DNA from: Deltaproteobacteria bacterium
Lineage (GTDB): Bacteria > Desulfobacterota > Desulfobaccia > Desulfobaccales > Desulfobaccaceae
Direction: 5' to 3'
Length of the DNA stretch: 8,971 bases
Assembly: GCA_016874895.1 (NCBI GenBank)
Contig: VGSX01000131.1
Span: forward strand, 1 to 8,971
The notes under the pieces are model-generated. The model saw only the letters and a list, made by a program, of their open reading frames with translations. It did not search any database and was not told the origin of the DNA. Made by a program: the position numbers and the translations under genes. Below are positions 1 through 5,405 of this stretch, piece after piece. Position 1 is the first letter of the stretch, and each line of letters begins with the position of its first letter.

Positions 1-72
1 TACTAAGGCGTAGGCACACGCCAACTTTTTGACGATGACCTAACTATAGATAAATACATCGATTCCGCCTCA
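1..72. other. Left edge, no recognisable gene
   Basis: No coding region with recognisable homology is visible here. On the plus strand one frame stays open from about position 7 to a stop near 141, but its translation overlaps the PAS fragment on the other strand and resembles nothing I know. The PAS fragment loses its family-like sequence at about position 100, so a deletion or insertion junction probably lies between roughly 70 and 105, and this edge belongs to different DNA. Confidence 0.4.
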
Positions 73-600
73 TCACGTGCTTACCCGTCCGAAACGCAGT
101 TCCTGGAGATAGCTGAAGTCGGCCTGGAGTTGCTCTTTTAAGCGCGCGAGAGCAAGTTCACCCTGCTTTCGCTTGGTTATATCCCGGTTGCTGCCTCTGA
201 TGCCGACGAACCTCCCGGCATCGTCGGTTACAGGCCTGCAGACATGTTCAATCCAACGGATGGCGCCATCGGCCCGCTGCAGGCGGAACTGGACCTGCCG
301 GGCTCCCGGATTTTCCAGGGCATCACAGTAATGGGTGTCCCAGAGGTCCCGATCCTCCGGCATGAGTATTTCACGGAGGAGATCGGGGCGTCTGATGAAT
401 TCTTCGGGAGGGTAATCTGAGATACGCTCACAGGAGGGCGAGACATAGCGGAAAGTGCCGTCCGGATTTCTCCAGTACTCCCAGTCCGAAGTGAAATCGG
501 CCACGATGCGGTACTTCAGTTCGGCTTGGCGAAGTTCGTCCTCTGCACGGCGGCGGCGCCTCAGGTTGAAGAAGAGGCCCACGATTAGCAGACTCAGCAA
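73..600 (-). pseudogene. PAS-domain sensor protein fragment, both ends missing
   Basis: This is part of a membrane-bound signalling protein with a cytoplasmic PAS domain. Numbering from the TTG at 598-600, it has a hydrophobic stretch (residues 1-13, extending upstream into an open frame), a basic stop-transfer cluster RRRRR (14-18), a short linker helix, then a PAS fold with its PAC end (about 28-145: WEYW, FRYVSPSCERISDYPPEEF, RWIEHVCRPV, GIRGSNRDITKRK). The following coiled-coil motif LKEQLQADFSYLQEL (154-168) is the one that in many Desulfobacterota proteins links PAS to a kinase or a sigma-54 activator domain. After it the sequence turns unfamiliar (RFGRVST) and stops, so no output domain remains. 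At the other end the membrane segment runs straight into an IS630 transposase remnant on the opposite strand. The TTG is probably not a real start. I infer a relic of a sensor kinase or PAS-Fis activator. Confidence 0.75.
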
Positions 601-602
601 AA

Positions 603-791
603 AAAATCCCGCGGCGTGGAATTTTTCGTAGCCTCATGTCTTTGGTCTCGGCCATTGATGAGTACATAGAGACCGTAAACGAAAATCCGAAACCCTTTGT
701 CTGGACCAAAACCGCTGATAATATCCTGGATAAACTGGCACCGCTTTATGCCAAAAATGATATCAAAGCTAATTGCGAGACACTACACTAG
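603..791 (+). pseudogene. IS630-family transposase, C-terminal remnant
   Basis: The plus-strand frame ending at the TAG at 789-791 encodes the last ~60 residues typical of IS630-type DDE transposases: a K-x-P-RRGIFRS start, then AIDEYIETVNENPKPFVW and TKTADNILDKL. This is the segment that follows the catalytic Glu helix in the family. The catalytic DDE core and the helix-turn-helix N-terminus are absent. The homology begins at about 603, directly against the membrane segment of the PAS fragment on the other strand, and no start codon or ribosome site precedes it. It is therefore a non-functional scrap of an insertion sequence of about 1 kb. I could not identify a terminal inverted repeat or TA target duplication with confidence. 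The kinase on its right runs towards it. Confidence 0.8.
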
Positions 792-837
792 TTATGAATT
801 TTTATATCCCTCGAAATCATCACCACAGGGTTCGGCA

Positions 838-857
838 TGGGGATTAAAATAACCCCA
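838..857. terminator. Weak hairpin between convergent reading frames
   Basis: TGGGG at 838-842 pairs with CCCCA at 853-857, and TT (844-845) can pair with AA (851-852) past a bulged A, leaving a 5-base A/T loop. It lies in the 82-base gap between the transposase remnant (plus) and the histidine kinase (minus), where a bidirectional terminator would be expected. No T-run follows on either strand, so it may be an inefficient terminator or chance. Confidence 0.25.
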
Positions 858-873
858 CCCCGTTCTTCAACCG

Positions 874-1845
874 TTAGCCTTCAGCAGTAGGCAAGGAAGC
901 ATCATTCGCTCGCGCTTCCCGCTGTAACGGGGCCCGGAGCGTCACCGTGGTGCCATAACAGGTGGATTTAATATCTAACTGACCGCCAAAGGCCTGGAGC
1001 CGCTCCCGGATGCTGAAAAGACCGAAACCGCCGTCCTTTCGACCCCAACGGGAGCTGATCTCAGCCACATTAAAGCCCACACCATCATCGTAAACACTGA
1101 GATGCAACTGCCCCTCAGCCCGCCGTACGGCAACCTGGACCTGCCGGGCATGGGCATGTTTGACCACATTGAGCAAAAGCTCATTCACTGCCTGGAAAAT
1201 CAGGACGCGCAGGTCTTCATCCAGAGGCTTGGGCTGATGGTCGTCCTCAAAATAGCTGGGGATGCCGTGCTGATTTTGGAGCTCTTCCGTCAGCCATTCC
1301 ACTGCGGCTTCCAGACCCAGTTCGTAGAGAATGGGGGAGCTGATCTTAAAGGTCAGTGACTTGGTGTCCTGAATGATCTGCTTGAACAACTGGCGGATTT
1401 CGTCAAGACCCGAGGACAGGGCATCACTCTGGGCGACATCCCTGAGTTGTCCCAGTTTAATGGAGGAAATGGCCAGCTTCTGACCGATGTTATCATGCAG
1501 ATAAACCGCAATGCGGCGCCTCTCCCTTTCCTCCGCCAGGGATAGCTGCGAGGTGAGGGACCGCAGTCGCTCCTGGGAGGCAGCCAGTTGCCCTTCCGCG
1601 GCTTGCCGATTCGAAATCTCCTGGCCAAAGGTAATTAACAACGCCAACAGGGTCAGCGTGCTAAACACTAGAAGGCCCGCCAGAAGAATGAACCAGATTC
1701 CCCTCAGGGAAATTTCACCAGCCCCCACCAGTCGTAGTGTTAGCAGATATATCAGAAAAATCAGCCAGGCCAAGCCGGCAACGGCGCCGGCACCAGCGGC
1801 CAAAGCCTTCTTGTCTCTGATCTGCTCCCACCTGGACCAGTTCAT
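874..1845 (-). CDS. NarX/DegS-type (HisKA_3) membrane histidine kinase
   Basis: This is a sensor histidine kinase that would autophosphorylate on His and pass the phosphate to a LuxR-type response regulator. Numbering from the ATG at 1843-1845, two hydrophobic segments (about residues 16-37 and 49-73) are followed by a coiled-coil linker. The H-box RRRIAVYLHDNIGQKLA has its phosphate-accepting His at 117, the N-box ELLLNVVKHA at 223-232, the G1 box DDGVGF at 253-258 and the G2 box GGFGLFSIRERL near 272. The HxxxxGQ-type H-box and small ATPase domain fit the HisKA_3/HATPase_c class. There is almost no extracytoplasmic loop, so it may sense the membrane or a partner protein. An ATG at 1915-1917 would add 24 basic, non-conserved residues; I prefer the inner start because it gives a normal N-terminus, although its ribosome site is weak too. 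No response regulator is adjacent, so the kinase is an orphan here. All catalytic motifs look intact. Confidence 0.85.
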   Translation of the reverse strand: MNWSRWEQIRDKKALAAGAGAVAGLAWLIFLIYLLTLRLVGAGEISLRGIWFILLAGLLVFSTLTLLALLITFGQEISNRQAAEGQLAASQERLRSLTSQLSLAEERERRRIAVYLHDNIGQKLAISSIKLGQLRDVAQSDALSSGLDEIRQLFKQIIQDTKSLTFKISSPILYELGLEAAVEWLTEELQNQHGIPSYFEDDHQPKPLDEDLRVLIFQAVNELLLNVVKHAHARQVQVAVRRAEGQLHLSVYDDGVGFNVAEISSRWGRKDGGFGLFSIRERLQAFGGQLDIKSTCYGTTVTLRAPLQREARANDASLPTAEG

Positions 1846-1917
1846 GGTGTCCGAGTTCTGATTTCCCCGAAAGGTTCTCCTGACAGCTCGGCCTGCTCTT
1901 AGGGACCTGAAAACCAT

Positions 1918-2131
1918 CTCACCGAAAATCCGGGCCGTGACGATCCTCCCTACCCGGCCTAGACTATTTTATTTTGCCTGAGTTGTCCATATCTAATTGA
2001 GCTACCTCCGTTGCTTTTGGTGCCGCGGAGGGAATATGATATAATAAATTAAATGGTTAATTCTGTTTTCTTTTCGATTTCATTCTGCTATATCAAAGCA
2101 ATGATGCCCTGCCCAACCCTGTTTAAGGGTC
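1918..2131. other. Intergenic region, partly AT-rich, possible promoters
   Basis: This gap separates the divergent kinase (minus) and carbonic anhydrase remnant (plus). The stretch from about 2030 to 2100 is markedly AT-rich. It contains a perfect TATAAT at 2040-2045 on the plus strand, but the best -35-like words (TTGCTT at 2011-2016, TTTTGG at 2015-2020) have poor spacing, so a promoter is only possible. On the minus strand a GGAGGT (about 2004-2009) precedes an 8-codon ATG frame (1990 down to 1964), probably chance. I see no RNA gene or long repeat. The missing 5' part of the carbonic anhydrase is not found here in any frame. Confidence 0.35.
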
Positions 2132-2563
2132 GGCTTTGACCAAAACCTGGGCGAAATCTTCGTGATCCGCACTGCCGGCCAGGTTCTGGAGGCCACCGCC
2201 ATTGCCAGCATTGAATATGCCGTGGATCATCTCAAGGTGCCTCTATTCCTCATATTAGGACACGAACAATGCGGCGCGGTCACCGCGGCCATTGCCCACG
2301 AGGGACCGGTCGCCGGAAATATCGGTCTGCTTCTCGGGAAAATTCAGCCTGCCATTGCCAAAGCCAGACAACTAAACATCCCGGCGGAGGATATGGTGGA
2401 GACGGTGACCGACCTGCACCTGCAGGAATTAGCACAACAGGTTTTACAGGAAAGTGAGATCATCAGACGGGCGGTGGCCGAGGGTCGCTTGCGCCTCGTC
2501 ATCGCCAAATATCAGATGGCCTCGGGCCTGGTACAGCTCCAGAACGCCGATTTCCAAGGTTAA
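2132..2563 (+). pseudogene. Beta-carbonic anhydrase, N-terminally truncated
   Basis: Beta-carbonic anhydrases are zinc enzymes that interconvert CO2 and bicarbonate. The family-like sequence begins with FDQNLGEIFVIRTAGQ at about 2135 and runs through IASIEYAVDHLKVP and ILGHEQCGAVTAA to an ordinary C-terminus (RLVIAKYQMASGLVQL), ending at TAA 2561-2563. The His-x-x-Cys zinc ligands are present (His codon 2261-2263, Cys codon 2270-2272). The earlier C-x-D-x-R motif, which supplies the other zinc ligand and the Asp-Arg dyad, should lie about a dozen residues before FDQ and is absent: the frame there reads unrelated sequence and meets a TGA at 2102-2104. A GTG at 2162 could begin a 133-residue product, but such a protein would lack half the zinc site and probably be inactive. 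I call it a 5'-deleted pseudogene. Confidence 0.85.
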
Positions 2564-2614
2564 ACACGATCAAGCGGTTCTTAGGGTAATACCTGCCAAC
2601 AAAGGCTGCAAGGA

Positions 2615-2703
2615 CATCAGCCGTCAGCCGATAACCCTTTGGCCCATAAGCAATAACCAAAAACTCATCACTGGTCACTGACCACTGGTCACTAATCACC
2701 GGT
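2615..2703 (+). repeat. Heptamer tandem repeat block upstream of the kinase operon
   Basis: The 141-base gap before the operon contains degenerate 7-base units. A first set (CATCAGC, CGTCAGC, CGATAAC) lies at 2615-2635. A clearer set occupies 2662-2703: AACTCAT, CACTGGT, CACTGAC, CACTGGT, CACTAAT, CACCGGT. The second set ends one base before the ATG at 2705. Within it TGACCA (2679-2684) and TGGTCA (2686-2691) form a perfect inverted pair around one base. It resembles the short tandemly repeated heptanucleotide families known from cyanobacteria and other bacteria. No clear Shine-Dalgarno sequence or promoter is visible for the downstream gene. Confidence 0.75.
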
Positions 2704-2704
2704 A

Positions 2705-4933
2705 ATGCGCCTTACTTCCAACAGAATTTATCTCATCATCGGCCTGATCACCGCCGTGGTGCTTACGGCCGCCTTTGTCCTGGGACTCATGTCCTCCAAT
2801 AAGATGCGGGAGGTGATCAGCGAGCAGTTCAACCAGCAGCAGCTGATCATGGCAAAGTCGGCGGCTTCAGCTATTGAGGAAAAATTCGCTTTCCTGAAAA
2901 ATGAGTTGCACACCCTCAATCTTTCTCCCGCAATTCAGTACCTGGAAGTCTCCTGGCCCAATCGCATGCAAATAACCATGGATAATGTCCAACCCTATGG
3001 CGTGGTGGAAATCGGTCTGGTAGTGCCCGGGGAAGGTGGCCACAAAGGAAGAATATTCCGGCTCGATAAGCAAGGGAATCACCGCGTCACGGAAATCGAT
3101 ACCTCGCACCTGCATTTCTTCTCCTGGGCCCAGAATCCCAGTCACAAAGGCCAATTTTATATCAAACGCACCACCTTAGACTTTCAGGATGACTCCAAGC
3201 CCCCTTACCTTTTGGTGGCCATTCCCACGTACCAGGTTTCGGTGGACGAAAGCCACCCCATTGCCACCGGAGACTTCTCCGGTTGTCTCTTTTTCCTGAT
3301 TGACCCGGTCTTTCTGGCCCAAAAATATGCCCAGGTCATCCGCTCCGGCAATACCGGCTACGCCTGGGTGATTGATTCCGAGGGAAATTTTCTCTACCAC
3401 CCGGAACAGGATTTTATCGGCCAAAATGCCTTCGCAGTCCGAGCTCAAAAGTTACCCCGGGTTTCATTTGCAGAAATAAATAAAATCCAAAGAGAATACA
3501 TGTTGGCCGGGCAGGAAGGGGTTTCCTACTACTGGAGTGGTTGGCACCGGGGTCTGCATGAAAAAGTCGAAAAGTTTATTGCCTATGCCCCCATCCGCAT
3601 AGTCGGGGATAATGTCGAGTTTATCTGGTCGCTGGCAGTAGTGGCGCCCCGGACGGAGGTGGAAGGAGCCGTCCATGAGGTCTATATCCGCCAATTTTTT
3701 CTCCAGGGACTGGTAATCTTTTTCATTATGCTGGCAGGAGGAGCAGCCATCTTTTACGAATCCCGCTGGGCTTCCTCACTGGAAAAAGAAGTGCAGCGCA
3801 AAACCGAAGAGCTGAAAAAATCCAACGATGAACTGGCCATCTCCGAAAAGCGCTACAAATCCCTGGTCGAATCGGCCGAAGACTGTATACTCACCGTGGA
3901 CGCCCACGGCGACATCCTCTCCGTCAACCGCTACGGGGCCTATTTTTTATCATACACCAGGCATGGCATTGTGGGCAAGACCATCACCGTGCTGTTTCCG
4001 GGCAAACCCGGAGAGGTGCTGCATAGCCAGATCGAGAGAATTTTTCGGGAAAAAATCGGGTTCCGGACCACCCTGGATGTATCGGTGGCCGACAAGGAAT
4101 ATACCCTCAATTTTAATCTGACCCCAGTGCGCGATGAAGAAGATAAGGTCCAGAGTGTCCTGATCATCGCCCATGATGTCACCGCCAGCAAAAGGATGGA
4201 GGAACAGCTTTACCATACCGAAAAATTGGCCTCCCTGGGACAGTTGGCTGCCGGCGTGGCCCACGAAATCAACAATCCCCTGGCCATCATTTTGGGCTAT
4301 ACCGATATGCTCCTGGAAAAAACCAACGAAGACGCCAAAGAATACAAAATGTTGAAAACCATCGAGCGTCAGGGCAACAACTGCAAGAGAATCGTGGAAA
4401 ACCTTATGAGCTATGCCCGCACGCCCGAAGGCGTGCAGTATGACACCGATGTCAATCGCAATATTGAATTGGTGCTTGAAGTGGTGCAAAATACCTTACT
4501 TACCAAAAAAATCGAATACGAACTCTTCCTCACCGATAATTTGCCCCGGGTTCGAGGCGATGCCGGACAGTTGCAACAGGTATTAATGAATCTGGTCACC
4601 AATGCCGTCAAGGCTATGCCCAAGGGAGGGAAATTAACCATACACACCCGTATGAACATAGCGGGTAATAAGGTAGAAATCTTAATTTCGGACAACGGCG
4701 AAGGCATTAAACGAGAACATCTTTCCAAGATCTTCGACCCTTTTTTCACCACCCGCAAGGTCGGGGAAGGCACCGGACTAGGGTTGTCGGTAAGTTATGC
4801 CATTATTGCCAAATTCGGCGGCTCGATTTATTGCACCAGCAGGTCCAAAGAAGAATTCGGCGAGGCTGAAAGTGGTTCAACCTTCACCATTTCCTTGCCG
4901 GTAATTACCTCTAATGGGGGGAGGAATGAATAA
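2705..4933 (+). CDS. dCache-PAS membrane histidine kinase
   Basis: This is a two-component sensor kinase of 742 residues. Transmembrane helix 1 spans about residues 8-29. A large extracytoplasmic region (about 31-328) looks like a double-Cache sensor: its membrane-proximal half has the typical GYAWVIDSEGNFLYHP (218-233). Helix 2 spans about 331-351. A charged coiled coil follows (355-383), then a PAS/PAC domain (about 385-497). The HisKA domain has LASLGQLAAGVAHEINNPL with the phospho-accepting His at 520, and HATPase_c has an N-box (NLVTNAVKAM, 629-638), DNGEGI (663-668), FDPFFTTR (677-684) and GEGTGLGLS (687-695). All catalytic motifs are intact, and the class is NtrB-like. A TAA at 2693-2695 in frame makes ATG 2705 the only reasonable start, yet no good ribosome site precedes it, because the heptamer repeats run up to it. 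The last 8 bases overlap the response regulator gene, indicating translational coupling and a cognate pair. The ligand is unknown; dCache domains often bind small organic molecules. Confidence 0.93.
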   Translation: MRLTSNRIYLIIGLITAVVLTAAFVLGLMSSNKMREVISEQFNQQQLIMAKSAASAIEEKFAFLKNELHTLNLSPAIQYLEVSWPNRMQITMDNVQPYGVVEIGLVVPGEGGHKGRIFRLDKQGNHRVTEIDTSHLHFFSWAQNPSHKGQFYIKRTTLDFQDDSKPPYLLVAIPTYQVSVDESHPIATGDFSGCLFFLIDPVFLAQKYAQVIRSGNTGYAWVIDSEGNFLYHPEQDFIGQNAFAVRAQKLPRVSFAEINKIQREYMLAGQEGVSYYWSGWHRGLHEKVEKFIAYAPIRIVGDNVEFIWSLAVVAPRTEVEGAVHEVYIRQFFLQGLVIFFIMLAGGAAIFYESRWASSLEKEVQRKTEELKKSNDELAISEKRYKSLVESAEDCILTVDAHGDILSVNRYGAYFLSYTRHGIVGKTITVLFPGKPGEVLHSQIERIFREKIGFRTTLDVSVADKEYTLNFNLTPVRDEEDKVQSVLIIAHDVTASKRMEEQLYHTEKLASLGQLAAGVAHEINNPLAIILGYTDMLLEKTNEDAKEYKMLKTIERQGNNCKRIVENLMSYARTPEGVQYDTDVNRNIELVLEVVQNTLLTKKIEYELFLTDNLPRVRGDAGQLQQVLMNLVTNAVKAMPKGGKLTIHTRMNIAGNKVEILISDNGEGIKREHLSKIFDPFFTTRKVGEGTGLGLSVSYAIIAKFGGSIYCTSRSKEEFGEAESGSTFTISLPVITSNGGRNE

Positions 4934-5369
4934 TCAGAAAAAGTCTAGTATCGGAAAGATTCTTATCGTAGATGATGAACCCGATATGCTGGAAATGCTG
5001 GATATGATCATTTCCGACAAAACCAATCATCGGGTGGTGACCACTAATAACCCCCTGGAAGTGAAAGACATTCTGGCCAAAGGCAATTTCAATCTCGTCA
5101 TTACCGACCTGAAGATGCCGGTCATGGACGGCATGGATGTCATCGCCGCGGTCAAAAGTCGCGACGCCGATATTCCGGTGGTGGTCATAACCGCCTTCGG
5201 CACCATTGAGTCGGCCGAGGAGGCCGTACGCCGGGGCGCCTACGATTTCATCACCAAGCCCTTCCGGAAAGAGCAGATATTGGTAACCATCGAGCGTGCC
5301 CTGGATTGGCAGCGACTTACCCGGGAAAATCGGGAACTGAAACGCCACGTGAAAAACTCCTCCCCTTGA
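4926..5369 (+). CDS. Receiver-only response regulator (CheY-like, NtrC-type receiver)
   Basis: This is a response regulator with a single REC domain of 147 residues. It has the acidic pair DD (16-17), the phosphorylated Asp61 in VITDLKMP, the switch Thr89 in VVVITAFG and the conserved Lys111 in DFITKPF. A short basic/acidic helix (about 127-143, ending RENRELKRHVKN) follows and the protein stops. That helix resembles the linker which in NtrC-class proteins leads to a sigma-54 AAA+ domain, but no such domain follows in any frame. With no DNA-binding domain it probably acts by protein contact, as a phosphorelay intermediate or by binding a partner. I chose ATG 4926, just after the purine run GGGGGGAGG (4916-4924); ATG 4914 would translate that run into four extra residues. 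The gene overlaps the kinase stop by 8 bases and is followed within 36 bases by the dikinase-like gene, so all three are probably co-transcribed. Confidence 0.9.
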   Translation: MNNQKKSSIGKILIVDDEPDMLEMLDMIISDKTNHRVVTTNNPLEVKDILAKGNFNLVITDLKMPVMDGMDVIAAVKSRDADIPVVVITAFGTIESAEEAVRRGAYDFITKPFRKEQILVTIERALDWQRLTRENRELKRHVKNSSP

Positions 5370-5395
5370 TCGTCTGACGATGACAAAAACTGCCT

Positions 5396-5403
5396 GAGGA
5401 AGG
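5396..5403 (+). promoter_or_regulatory. Shine-Dalgarno site of the dikinase-like gene
   Basis: GAGGAAGG ends two bases before ATG 5406 and is the clearest ribosome site of the three-gene operon. The 36-base gap after the response regulator also holds ATCGTC (5369-5374) and GACGAT (5376-5381), an inverted pair around one base, which is too tight for a hairpin and of unknown meaning. Independent initiation at this site may give the enzyme a different expression level from the two signalling genes. Confidence 0.55.
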
Positions 5404-5405
5404 AC

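Noticed and set aside
1964..1990. Eight-codon minus-strand frame after a GGAGGT, possible leader peptide of the kinase gene.
   Set aside because: The spacing to the ATG (about 13 bases) is too long, the peptide has no attenuation-like codon run, and no alternative hairpins are evident.
2499..2699. A 66-codon minus-strand open frame before the operon.
   Set aside because: Its first residues are the translated heptamer repeat and the rest overlaps the carbonic anhydrase remnant, so it is not a credible gene.
2615..2703. Possible CRISPR array.
   Set aside because: The units are 7 bases long with no unique spacers; this is a degenerate tandem repeat.
3950..4489. A 179-codon minus-strand open frame inside the dCache kinase gene.
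   Set aside because: It lies wholly opposite the HisKA/PAS coding sequence, has no family-like motifs, and is explained by the codon pattern of the real gene.
4914..4925. Earlier ATG giving the receiver an N-terminal Met-Gly-Gly-Gly.
   Set aside because: Those codons are the purine run that looks like the ribosome site of ATG 4926, and the extra residues are not receiver-like.
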